Source: Chloroflexia bacterium SDU3-3 (GTDB lineage Bacteria; Chloroflexota; Chloroflexia; Chloroflexales; Roseiflexaceae). From it: 64,000 nucleotides of DNA. Below are positions 44,860-53,103 of the stretch, piece by piece; the stretch's first letter is position 1; the number at the start of each line of letters is the position of its first letter. The stretch lies in assembly GCA_009268125.1 (NCBI GenBank), contig WBOU01000016.1, forward strand, positions 62,001 through 126,000, in the 5' to 3' direction. Below the pieces are notes generated by a model. The model saw only the letters and a list, made by a program, of their open reading frames with translations, searched no databases and was not told where the DNA came from. The position numbers were made by a program, and so were the translations under genes.

Positions 44860-46392
44860 ATGGCACGGAACGACCTTCTCTCTCGTCGCAAATTCCTCAA
44901 GCTGGCGATGCTCTCCGGTGGCACCGCCGCCGCTGGCTCGCTCCTGGCTGCATGTGGCACATCCACGCCCGCCGCTAGCACCGCCGCCCCTGCCCAGGCC
45001 ACCGCTGCGCCGGTAGCCAGCGCAGCAGCCGCCGAGGCCACCGCTGCGCCGGTAGCCAGCGCAGCAGCCACCGCCGAGGCCGCAGCGGGCGGGCTGCCCT
45101 TCACCGTGGCCGCCGACGCGCTCGACCCCTTCAAGCTGGCCACCGATGTCGAGGTGGATGGCGTGTTCTTCGCAGGCGGCTTCGGCGATGGCTACCTGAA
45201 GAACACCGGCACGTGGATGGAGCAGATCCACCCCGGCCTGAAGGTCAAGGTGCAGGGCATCCAGCAGGTCGGACCGCAGCTGCAGCCGCGCTTCGTGGCC
45301 GGCAACCCGCCGGATGTGGTGGGCAACAGCGGCGCGAACAACCTAGACACGGTGGGCCTGCTGAACGAGGGCCAGCTGCTCGACCTGAGCGCGCTGATGG
45401 ACGCACCCTCGCTCGACACCCCCGGCAAGACCTTCAAGGAGACGCTCATCCCCGGCTCGCAGGATGACGGCGTGTACGAGGGCAAGCAGATGTACCTGAA
45501 CATGGCCTACACCGTGTTCGGGCTCTGGTACTCGAAGACGGCCTTTGAGAAGGCGGGCTACACCTACCCCAAGACCTGGGCCGAGATGCTCACGCTCTGC
45601 GAGGACATCAAGAAGGGCGGCGTCGCGCCGTGGACCTACCAGGGTAAGTACCCCTACTACCTGCGCGAGTGGGTGCTGCCAACCCTGATCTACAAGAACG
45701 GCGGCAACGCCCCGCTGATCAAGATCGACAACCTAGAGGCCAGCGCCTGGTCCGACCCGTCGGTGGTGCAGGCCGTCGAGGATCTCTACGCGCTGTGGGA
45801 CAAGGGCTACATCCTTGAGGGCACCGCCGGTATGACCCACACCGAGGCGCAGACCGCGTGGCTCCAGGGCAAGGCCTTCTTCATCCCCTCGGGCAACTGG
45901 CTTGAGAACGAGATGAAGACCACCACCCCCGCCGACTTCACTATGGTGATCGGCGCGATCCCCGGCTACGCCGATGGCAAGGGCGATCAGAATGGCGTGC
46001 AGGCGGTCGGCGGTGAGCCGTTCTTCGTGCCTTCCAAGGGCGCGCACCCCCAGCACGGCCTAGAGTTCCTGCGCGTGATGCTCTCGAAGAACTCGGCCAA
46101 GTGGTTCGCCGAGAACGTCAGCTCGGTGATGCCGGTGCTGAACGGCACCGAGGGTGCGAACATCTCCGCTGGCATGCAGTCCTCGCTCGACCTGGCCAGC
46201 ACGGCCAACGGCGCGATCGTGCGGCTGAACTACGGCACATGGTATCGCCGCCTGTACGATGAGGGCGATGTCTACCTGGGCGAGCTGATGACGGGCGTGA
46301 AGAAGCCCGCCGACTTCATCCAGGCCATGCAGAGCCTAGCCGACGAGATCGCCAAAGACCCCGACACCAAGAAGTACACCCGCTCGGCCTAG
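44860..46392 (+). CDS. NgcE-like N-acetylglucosamine/chitobiose-binding lipoprotein
   Basis: A 510-aa Tat-exported lipoprotein: SRRKFLKLAMLSGG (twin arginine) and SLLAACGT (lipobox). It resembles the Streptomyces NgcE family along its length: LQPRFVAGNPPDVVGNSGAN, YLNMAYTVFGLWYSKTAFEK, YPKTWAEMLTLCEDIKKGG, WTYQGKYPYYLREWVLP and FFIPSGNWLENEMKTTTPAD. NgcE delivers N-acetylglucosamine and chitobiose to NgcFG. A low-complexity Ala/Thr linker (about 38-75) contains a 34-bp duplicated DNA segment. The two permeases follow in order E-F-G. Confidence 0.88.
   Translation: MARNDLLSRRKFLKLAMLSGGTAAAGSLLAACGTSTPAASTAAPAQATAAPVASAAAAEATAAPVASAAATAEAAAGGLPFTVAADALDPFKLATDVEVDGVFFAGGFGDGYLKNTGTWMEQIHPGLKVKVQGIQQVGPQLQPRFVAGNPPDVVGNSGANNLDTVGLLNEGQLLDLSALMDAPSLDTPGKTFKETLIPGSQDDGVYEGKQMYLNMAYTVFGLWYSKTAFEKAGYTYPKTWAEMLTLCEDIKKGGVAPWTYQGKYPYYLREWVLPTLIYKNGGNAPLIKIDNLEASAWSDPSVVQAVEDLYALWDKGYILEGTAGMTHTEAQTAWLQGKAFFIPSGNWLENEMKTTTPADFTMVIGAIPGYADGKGDQNGVQAVGGEPFFVPSKGAHPQHGLEFLRVMLSKNSAKWFAENVSSVMPVLNGTEGANISAGMQSSLDLASTANGAIVRLNYGTWYRRLYDEGDVYLGELMTGVKKPADFIQAMQSLADEIAKDPDTKKYTRSA
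44997..45069. repeat. Two direct copies of a 34-bp segment in the NgcE-like linker
   Basis: Copies at 44997-45030 and 45036-45069 are identical and offset by 39 bp, coding for a repeated ATAAPVASAAA block that spaces the lipid anchor from the binding domain. Confidence 0.9.
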
Positions 46393-46526
46393 CCGAGCAC
46401 GGGCGCGGCGGCCTGCCCCACCCCCGCCGCGCCCGCCTCCCAGCCGATTCCCACATGTCGCAGCGCCGATTCTGCGGCATACTCAACACAGCCATCTCGC
46501 TCCCAAAAGCCCCGCGCGGAGGTCGT

Positions 46527-47414
46527 ATGAACCAGGGTAAAAGAGGCCTGATTGTTTCTTTCCTCGCTGTCCCGCTGCTGCTGTACGGCGTGTTTGTGCT
46601 TGTGCCGTATATCGCCGCAATGGTGTTTGCCTTCACAAAATGGCGCGGCCTCTCGGCAAATATTTCATTTAATGGCATCAATAACTTTATCAAACTCTCG
46701 AATGACAGCAACTTCCTGAACGCCCTGAGCCACAACGGCGTCGCCCTGATCGTGCTGCCGGTGTGCATCGTGGGGCTAGCGCTGTTCTTCGCCTTCCTGT
46801 TCACGCAGGGCATCCGCTTCGCGCGCTTCTTCCGCATCACCTTCTTCTTTCCACAGGTTATGTCCACCGTGGTGGTGGCGGTGCTGTGGAGCTTCATCTT
46901 CCACCCCACCATCGGCCTGATCAACGGCACGGCCACCGCGCTGGGCATCAGCGGCCTGAAGGGCTTCCCCTGGCTTGGTAACGCTTCCACGGTCTTCCCC
47001 GCCGTGCTGGCGGTGACGATCTGGCAGGCCGTGGGCTTCTACATGGTGATGTTTGTGGCCGGCATGCAGAACATCCCCACATCCTACTACGAGGCCGCCA
47101 AAATCGACGGGGCCACGCCCTGGGTGCTGTTCTGGCAGATCACCGTGCCGCTGCTGTGGGACACGCTGCGCACCGCAATCATCTTCCTGGCCGCCGGTGC
47201 GATGGACCTGTTCGCGCTGGTGAACGTGATGACCAACGGCTCGGGCGGGCCAAGCCGGGGGGCCGATGTGCTCTCGACCTACATGTACCAGACCGCCTTC
47301 ACCCGCAGCGAGTTCGGCTACGCCTCGGCCATGGGCTTGGTGCTGCTGCTGATCGTGCTGGGCATCTCGCTGGTGAGCATGCGCCTCACCGCCCGCGACT
47401 CGCTTGAGTTCTAA
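46527..47414 (+). CDS. NgcF-like carbohydrate ABC permease (MalF side)
   Basis: A 295-aa permease with six helices: GLIVSFLAVPLLLYGVFVLV first, then LIVLPVCIVGLALFFAFLFT and others. EAA loop: YEAAKIDGATPWVLFWQITV. The start at 46527 is supported by GCGGAGGTCGT; the frame is open 24 codons more upstream. It forms a channel with the next gene's product, which begins 19 bases after its stop. Confidence 0.9.
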   Translation: MNQGKRGLIVSFLAVPLLLYGVFVLVPYIAAMVFAFTKWRGLSANISFNGINNFIKLSNDSNFLNALSHNGVALIVLPVCIVGLALFFAFLFTQGIRFARFFRITFFFPQVMSTVVVAVLWSFIFHPTIGLINGTATALGISGLKGFPWLGNASTVFPAVLAVTIWQAVGFYMVMFVAGMQNIPTSYYEAAKIDGATPWVLFWQITVPLLWDTLRTAIIFLAAGAMDLFALVNVMTNGSGGPSRGADVLSTYMYQTAFTRSEFGYASAMGLVLLLIVLGISLVSMRLTARDSLEF

Positions 47415-47433
47415 CCCCGAGGAGCAACCCGGT

Positions 47434-48348
47434 ATGGCTATCATCACCAAATCCCAGCAGAAATCCCCTGCCCCCGCGATCGCCTCGGGGCGAGTCAGCC
47501 CCATCGCTCTCATCGGCAAGATCTTGCTCTACGCCGTGCTGGCCGCCTGGGCGGTGGCCGTGATCTTCCCGATGGGCTGGGCCGTGCTCAGCTCGCTGAA
47601 GAGCGACCAGGAGATCTTCTTCAGCCCGTGGTCCATGCCCCAGCAGCTGCTGTTCGAGAACTTCGCCCGCGCGTGGACCAAGGCCCAGCTGGGCGCGTAT
47701 GTGGGCAACACCCTGCTGGTGATGGTGCCCGCGCTGTTCTTCACGCTGCTGCTCTCGGCCATGGTGGCCTATGTGCTGGCCCGCTTCGAGTTCTTTGGCC
47801 GCGACGTGATCTTCTACACCTTCCTGATCGGCATGACCTTCCCGATCTTCCTGGGCCTGGTGCCGCTGTACTTCGTGATGCAGAGCCTGCGCATGCTCAA
47901 CTCGTTCTTCGGGCTCATCCTGGTGTACATCGCCTACTCGCTGCCATTCACGGTGTTCTTCCTCACCAGCTTCTTCCGCACCCTGCCCAAGGAGCTGGCC
48001 GAGGCCGCCACGATCGACGGCGCAAACCAGTACCAGATCTTCTTCAAGGTGATGCTGCCGCTGGCCCAGCCCGGCCTAGTGACGGTGGGCATCTTCAACT
48101 TCCTGGGCATGTGGAACCAGTATATCCTGCCCAACGCGCTGATGAACAACGCCGGGCTGGATGACGGCCAGACGCGCTACGTGCTCTCGCAGGGCCTCTA
48201 CTACCTGCAGAACCAGCAGCAGTACTCCAACGACTGGAGCGGCCTGTTCGCCGCCGTGACGATCGTGATGATCCCCACGCTGGTGGTCTACATCATCTTC
48301 AACGAGCAGATCCAGAAGGGCCTCACGGCTGGCGCGATCAAGGGCTAG
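47434..48348 (+). CDS. NgcG-like carbohydrate ABC permease (MalG side)
   Basis: A 304-aa permease with six helices (ILLYAVLAAWAVAVIFPMGW first). EAA loop: AEAATIDGANQYQIFFKVML. It ends KGLTAGAIKG, the conserved MalG-type C-terminus. GAGGAG 13 bases before the ATG fits; a TTG start ten codons upstream, overlapping ngcF, is less likely. No ATPase gene follows, as in Streptomyces, where MsiK serves several sugar importers. Confidence 0.9.
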   Translation: MAIITKSQQKSPAPAIASGRVSPIALIGKILLYAVLAAWAVAVIFPMGWAVLSSLKSDQEIFFSPWSMPQQLLFENFARAWTKAQLGAYVGNTLLVMVPALFFTLLLSAMVAYVLARFEFFGRDVIFYTFLIGMTFPIFLGLVPLYFVMQSLRMLNSFFGLILVYIAYSLPFTVFFLTSFFRTLPKELAEAATIDGANQYQIFFKVMLPLAQPGLVTVGIFNFLGMWNQYILPNALMNNAGLDDGQTRYVLSQGLYYLQNQQQYSNDWSGLFAAVTIVMIPTLVVYIIFNEQIQKGLTAGAIKG

Positions 48349-48438
48349 GCGCACATCCGCACCGCGCCGCTGCCTCGTATCTCCACCAAGGGCGCAGATC
48401 TCGCTGCGCCCTGCCCCGTGTAGAGAGAGCGAGCAGGA

Positions 48439-49902
48439 ATGCCCACCCACATCCACTGGTTCCGCCGCGACCTGCGGCTGGCCAACAACCCCGCGCTCAG
48501 CGCCGCCGCCCGCGAGTCCGGCGGGGCCGTCATCCCAGTGTTCATCCTCGACCACGCGCTGCTGCGCCCCGAGAAGGCCGCCCCGGCGCGGGTGCAGTTC
48601 CTGATCGAGTCGCTGGCGGCGCTGGATGCGGCGCTGCGCCAGCGCGGCAGCGCCCTGGTGGTGCGCCAGGGCGACCCGGCCAGCGCCCTGGCCCAGCTGG
48701 CCGCCGAGCACCATGCCAGCGCGGTCTTCTTCAACCGCGACTACACGCCCTACGCCCGCTCGCGCGACGCATGCGTGGCCCAGGTGCTGGGCGAGCGCGG
48801 CATCCCCGCGCGCAGCTTCGCCGACCAGGGCCTAATCGAGCCGCCCGACCTGCTCACCAAGGGCGGCACGCCCTACACGGTGTTCACGCCCTACTACCGC
48901 CAGTGGCGGCCCCAGGCCGAGCATAGCCTGGCCGCCCCGCTGCCCGCCCCGGCGGCGCTGGCCGCGCTGCCGCCAGGCTGCGACCACGGTCACATCCCCA
49001 CGCTGGCCGAGCTGGGCCACGCGCCCGTGGCGCGGCCCACGCGCGGCGGCGAGGGCGCGGCCCTGGCCCAGCTGGCCCATTTCACCGATCTGGACAACCC
49101 GCACGGCATCGCCCACTACGCCAGCCAGCGCGACACCCTAGCGCTGCCCGCCACATCGCAGCTCTCGGCCCACCTGCACCTAGGCTGCGTGGATGGCCCC
49201 ACCTGCATGCGCGCCGCGCTAGAGGCCGCCCAGTGCGCCGCGCCCGCTGCGGCCCCCCAGATCGAGAGCTGGGTGCGCCAGCTGGCCTGGCGCGACTTCT
49301 ACACCCAGATCCTCTGGCACCACCCTCACGTGCGGCGCGGCGCGTTCCGCCGCCAGTACGACACGATCGCGTGGGAGAACAGCCCCCAGCTGTTCCAGGC
49401 CTGGTGCGAGGGCCGCACTGGCTACCCGATCGTGGATGCGGCCATGCGCCAGCTGCGCGACGAGAGCTGGATGCACAACCGCGCCCGCATGATCGCCGCA
49501 TCATTCCTAGTAAAAGATCTGCTGATCGACTGGCGCTGGGGCGAGGCCTTCTTCTTCCGCCACCTGCTGGATGGCGACCTGGCCAACAACAACGGCGGAT
49601 GGCAGTGGGCGGCGGGCACCGGCACCGACGCGCAGCCCTACTTCCGCATCTTCAACCCCACCAGCCAGGGCCAGAAGTTCGACCCCGACGGGGCCTACGT
49701 GCGCCGCCACGTGCCCGAGCTGGCCAGCCTGCCCAGCGACTACATCCACCAGCCCTGGGCCATGCCGCCCGCGCTCGCGCGCGAGCTTGGCTTCCAGATC
49801 GGCAAAACCTACCCCGCGCCCGTGGTCGACCACGCCGCCCAGCGCCCGCGCGCCATCGCGCTCTACCATGTGACCGGCAACCAAAACAGCCACGAACTGT
49901 AG
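48439..49902 (+). CDS. phr: Deoxyribodipyrimidine photolyase (class I)
   Basis: A 487-aa light-driven repair enzyme that splits cyclobutane pyrimidine dimers using reduced FAD. The N-terminal antenna-binding domain starts HIHWFRRDLRLANNPALSAA; the FAD domain has QLAWRDFYTQILWHHPH, MHNRARMIAASFLVKDLLID and NNNGGWQWAAGTGTDAQPYF with RIFNPTSQGQKFDPDGAYV. These are the class I signature blocks with the Trp and Asn residues around the flavin. It could in principle be a cryptochrome, but length and motifs favour photolyase. AGCAGGA precedes the ATG. Independent of the importer genes upstream. Confidence 0.94.
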   Translation: MPTHIHWFRRDLRLANNPALSAAARESGGAVIPVFILDHALLRPEKAAPARVQFLIESLAALDAALRQRGSALVVRQGDPASALAQLAAEHHASAVFFNRDYTPYARSRDACVAQVLGERGIPARSFADQGLIEPPDLLTKGGTPYTVFTPYYRQWRPQAEHSLAAPLPAPAALAALPPGCDHGHIPTLAELGHAPVARPTRGGEGAALAQLAHFTDLDNPHGIAHYASQRDTLALPATSQLSAHLHLGCVDGPTCMRAALEAAQCAAPAAAPQIESWVRQLAWRDFYTQILWHHPHVRRGAFRRQYDTIAWENSPQLFQAWCEGRTGYPIVDAAMRQLRDESWMHNRARMIAASFLVKDLLIDWRWGEAFFFRHLLDGDLANNNGGWQWAAGTGTDAQPYFRIFNPTSQGQKFDPDGAYVRRHVPELASLPSDYIHQPWAMPPALARELGFQIGKTYPAPVVDHAAQRPRAIALYHVTGNQNSHEL

Positions 49903-50341
49903 CCATATCACATCTCGTGGTTGCGATTTTCAACGTCCAGTGCTATAGTAAGCGCGAAACTGGCGGCAGAAAGCGATAGGGGCGCTCCAACCACAGTTTT
50001 ATCAGGATCTCAAGAACCTAAACAAGTGGGGCTGGCACGCCGACGATAGACACCCCGGCAGTGCGCCCACCCTGGCATGTCTCGATGTGAGCCGCACCAT
50101 ACCCTGTGCATCTGCAACAGGCGTACCGTGTTGGCCGCCACATCCCATGCTCTGGGCGTGCGCGAGATGCACTGGGGTTTCTAGGGCACATGGCAAGCAT
50201 GGTAGCGCAGCATATGGCTTTGGAATGGCACATGTCCATCCCTGGCCTCCGCGACACCACACCGAGCAAGGTACGCTCGCCACACCCGCCCACGGCACCA
50301 GCATGCCCGCTCATGTTGACAAGGAGCGAAGTACACAACCA
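49903..50341. other. Long leader of the NYN-LOTUS gene
   Basis: A 439-bp gap. A good promoter at 49921-49949 places a likely start of transcription near 49956, leaving about 385 nt of leader. The gene's frame stays open through much of it but the composition (rich in Cys, His, Trp) is not protein-like. Confidence 0.5.
49921..49949 (+). promoter_or_regulatory. Promoter of the NYN-LOTUS gene
   Basis: TTGCGA (49921-49926), a 17-bp spacer and TATAGT (49944-49949) preceded by TGC: both boxes and the extended -10 are good. Confidence 0.7.
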
Positions 50342-52381
50342 ATGCCGAATGACTCACATCGCCCGGATGTTGCGGTCTTCATCGACTTCGAAAACGTCTA
50401 CGTCAGTGTTCGCGACAAACTTGACGCCAACCCCAACTTCGAATCGATCATGGATCGCTGCGAGGATCTAGGCCGCGTGGTGATTGCCCGCGCCTACGCC
50501 GACTGGTACCGCTACCCTCGCGTCACAAGTGCGTTGTACGCCAACAGCATCGAGCCGATGTACGTGCCGACCTACTATTACGATCGCGAGATGGGCCGCA
50601 CCGGCCGCCCGATCAAAAATAGCGTCGACATGAACCTCTGCGTCGATGCGATGAAAACCCTTTACACCAACCCCAACATCGAGAAATTTGTGCTCGCCAC
50701 CGGCGACCGCGACTTCATCCCGCTCGTGAACACCATCCGCCAGCAGGGCAAGGATGTGATCGTGATCGGCATCGGCGGCGCGGCCTCGGCCCACCTGGCC
50801 CAGAGCGCCGACGAGTTCATCTTCTACGAGGCGCTGGTCGGCAAGAAGACCGGCGGCACGATCGACGATGTGCCGCGCGCCAAGATGCCCGAGAAGGGCC
50901 GCGAGGGCTACGAGCACAGCAGCAGCAGCAACAGCGAGGACGCCCCGACGCCCCCTCGCCGTGGCGAGCGCGAGAACAGCCGCCCCAACGAGCGCGAGCA
51001 CAGCGCGCCCACCCCGGCGGTCAGCGTGCCCACCCCTGCTCCCGCCGAGCCAGCCCAGCCCGACATCTACGACACGTTGGTCAAGGCCATCCACCTTGCC
51101 CGCGAGCGCGGCTACGTCTGCTCGTTCGGCTCGCTCAAGCTGCTGATGAAGGAGCTGATGGGCGGCGATTTCAAAGAGAGCCGCTACAAGGATGTCCAGG
51201 GCCGTCCGTTCGCCAAGTTCAAGGACTTTGTGCTAGAGGGCGAGCGCCGTGGCCGCGTGCAGGTGTTCACCAACGGCACCGTGAACGAGGTGTTCCTGCC
51301 CGGCGAGGATCCCTACAAGCTCTCGCAGTTCGCCGCCGAGCTGAAGGTGGATGCCGACACTGACCTGCCGACCGTGGAGGCCACCACGGTGCCCACCACC
51401 GACCAGCGCGGCGAGCGCGCTGGCTCCACCGGACGCCGCCGCCGCCGCCGCCGCCCCAGCCGCCAGTCGGACCGCAACGGCGATGGCAGCTTCGAGGATG
51501 CCACCGAGGAGTTCGAGGCCGAGTCGCTGGAGAGCGCCACGCTGCCCGAGCTGCCCGAGCTGCCCAGCGATTCCCGCTCCGACGAGGTCTTCGAGGAGCT
51601 GCTGGAGCGGATCGAGACCGAGGACGCACGCCTCGCCCAGGCCGCCGAGGAGCAGCCCGCAGCCGAGGAGCAGCCCGTGGCCGAGGCCGCAGCGCCCGCA
51701 GCCGAGGAGCAGCCCGAGGCCGCAGCGCCCGCAGCCGAGGAGCAGCCCACGCTGCCTACCCGCCCCTTCGAGGAGGGCGACTGGGCGTTCCTGCGCACGG
51801 TGATCAGCGCCTACGGCAAGCCCGCATCCTTCGCGCAGATCCACGATCTGCTGCGCGGGGCGCGCAATCAGCAGAGCATCACCCGCACCAACGAGGAGCT
51901 GCGCTCGCTCGTGAAGCAGGCGATCAACAACGGCCTGCTGCTGCGCCAGGGCAAGGGCAACCGCATCTCGTATCGGCTCGGCGAGGCCGCGCCCCTTGTG
52001 GCCGAGGCCGCCCCTGAGTCGAATGATCTGGTCTCGGTGATCGATCAGGCCGCCGAGGAGACGCCCAGCGCCGACCAGGTCGAGCCAGCCGCCGAGCGGG
52101 CCCAGCCCGAGGTAGCCGCCGAGGTCGCAGCGCCCAAGCGCTCCACGCGGCGGCGCAAGGCGGCCCCCAAGGCCGAGCCAGCGCCCGAGGCCGTAGCGCC
52201 CGAGCCAGCCGCCCCCGAGGAGCCAAAGGCCGCACCCAAGCGCTCCACACGCCGCAAGGCGGCCCCCAAGGCCGAGCCAGCGCCCGAGGCCGCAGCGCCC
52301 GAGCCAGCCGCCCCCGAGGAGCCAAAGGCCGCACCCAAGCGCTCCACGCGGCGGCGCAAGCCCACGGCGACCGAGGAGTAG
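50342..52381 (+). CDS. NYN/PIN-like domain protein with LOTUS (OST-HTH) and basic tail
   Basis: A 679-aa predicted RNA-processing protein. The NYN domain (about 8-175) shows VAVFIDFENVYVSVRDKLDA, the acidic residues KNSVDMNLCVDAMKTLY and VLATGDRDFIPLVNTIRQQG; these Asp residues match the metal site of PIN-like nucleases of the LabA/MARF1 type. A LOTUS/OST-HTH domain (about 240-325) follows: YDTLVKAIHLARERGYVCSF and GRPFAKFKDFVLEGERRGRV. A basic patch (GRRRRRRRPSRQ), acidic AAEEQP repeats and a second winged-helix-like domain (about 475-560) come next. The tail repeats PKRSTRRRKAAPKAEPAPE, like a histone or SRP-type nucleic-acid clamp. The ATG at 50342 is chosen from similarity; the AAGGAG is unusually far (about 16 bases), so the start is uncertain. 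Confidence 0.85.
   Translation: MPNDSHRPDVAVFIDFENVYVSVRDKLDANPNFESIMDRCEDLGRVVIARAYADWYRYPRVTSALYANSIEPMYVPTYYYDREMGRTGRPIKNSVDMNLCVDAMKTLYTNPNIEKFVLATGDRDFIPLVNTIRQQGKDVIVIGIGGAASAHLAQSADEFIFYEALVGKKTGGTIDDVPRAKMPEKGREGYEHSSSSNSEDAPTPPRRGERENSRPNEREHSAPTPAVSVPTPAPAEPAQPDIYDTLVKAIHLARERGYVCSFGSLKLLMKELMGGDFKESRYKDVQGRPFAKFKDFVLEGERRGRVQVFTNGTVNEVFLPGEDPYKLSQFAAELKVDADTDLPTVEATTVPTTDQRGERAGSTGRRRRRRRPSRQSDRNGDGSFEDATEEFEAESLESATLPELPELPSDSRSDEVFEELLERIETEDARLAQAAEEQPAAEEQPVAEAAAPAAEEQPEAAAPAAEEQPTLPTRPFEEGDWAFLRTVISAYGKPASFAQIHDLLRGARNQQSITRTNEELRSLVKQAINNGLLLRQGKGNRISYRLGEAAPLVAEAAPESNDLVSVIDQAAEETPSADQVEPAAERAQPEVAAEVAAPKRSTRRRKAAPKAEPAPEAVAPEPAAPEEPKAAPKRSTRRKAAPKAEPAPEAAAPEPAAPEEPKAAPKRSTRRRKPTATEE
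52133..52370. repeat. Direct repeats of 102 and 99 bp coding for the basic tail
   Basis: CCCAAGCGCTCCAC recurs at 52133, 52235 and 52334. The two full units are nearly identical and differ by one codon, so the number of basic KRSTRRK boxes can change by recombination. Confidence 0.9.
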
Positions 52382-52392
52382 GAATAGACGGC

Positions 52393-52421
52393 GGGGGCGG
52401 CCTCATACGCCGCCCCCTTTA
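52393..52421 (+). terminator. Terminator between the NYN gene and trpF
   Basis: A 9-bp stem GGGGGCGGC / GCCGCCCCC with a 7-nt loop, followed by TTTA. Confidence 0.75.
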
Positions 52422-52449
52422 TGCGTAGCCTAGCCAAAAGAGCGCAAGC

Positions 52450-53103
52450 ATGCGAACCGAGGGCATCGTCAAAATCTGTGGAGTGCGCACCATCGAGCAC
52501 GCGCTGGCCGCCGCCCAGGCCGGGGCCGACATGATCGGGCTGGTCTTCGCGCCCTCGCGGCGGCAGATCAGCCCCGAGCAGGCCGCCCAGATCGCCAGCG
52601 ACCTGCGGGCCAGCGGCGTGGCTGTGCCGCTGCTGGTGGGCCTGTTCGTCAATGCCGCGCCCGAGGAGATCGCCCGCACGGCCCAGCTGTGCGGCCTCGA
52701 CCTCATCCAGCTGAGCGGCGACGAGCGGCCCGACGTGCTGGCCCAGCTGCCGCCGCTGCCCGTGCTCAAGTCGCTGCGGCTGGCCGATGACCACGGCGAG
52801 GCCGCATGGCTCGATCTGTCGCCCGAATACTTCACGCCGCTAGTGGATGCCCACGTGCCGGGCAGCTACGGCGGCACCGGCGCAATGGCTAACTGGCAGC
52901 GCGCGGCGACGCTGGCGCGCATCCGCCCGATCATGCTGGCCGGGGGGCTTTCGCCCGCCAACGTGGCCCAGGCGATCGCCCTGGTGCAGCCCTGGGCCGT
53001 GGATGTGAGCAGCGGTGTCGAGCAGGATGGCCAGAAGAGCAGCGAGCTGATCCGCAGCTTTGTGTCCAACGCGCGGCAGGCCGCCTGGCAGGCTCAGCCG
53101 TGA
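52450..53103 (+). CDS. trpF: Phosphoribosylanthranilate isomerase
   Basis: A 217-aa TIM-barrel enzyme of tryptophan synthesis, converting phosphoribosylanthranilate to the carboxyphenylamino-deoxyribulose phosphate. The start VKICGVRTIEHALAAAQAGA holds the catalytic Cys; GLVFAPSRRQISPEQAAQI, IQLSGDE, VPGSYGGTGAMANWQ with the phosphate-binding turn, MLAGGLSPANVAQAI and WAVDVSSGVEQDGQKSSELI complete the conserved set. No other trp genes are adjacent. The phosphoesterase GTG start overlaps its stop by four bases. Confidence 0.96.
   Translation: MRTEGIVKICGVRTIEHALAAAQAGADMIGLVFAPSRRQISPEQAAQIASDLRASGVAVPLLVGLFVNAAPEEIARTAQLCGLDLIQLSGDERPDVLAQLPPLPVLKSLRLADDHGEAAWLDLSPEYFTPLVDAHVPGSYGGTGAMANWQRAATLARIRPIMLAGGLSPANVAQAIALVQPWAVDVSSGVEQDGQKSSELIRSFVSNARQAAWQAQP

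Noticed and set aside
50087-50341. In-frame extension of the NYN-LOTUS gene by 85 codons
   Set aside because: Composition (Cys, His, Trp, Pro-rich) is not protein-like, and a promoter plus the start of NYN similarity favour the ATG at 50342.
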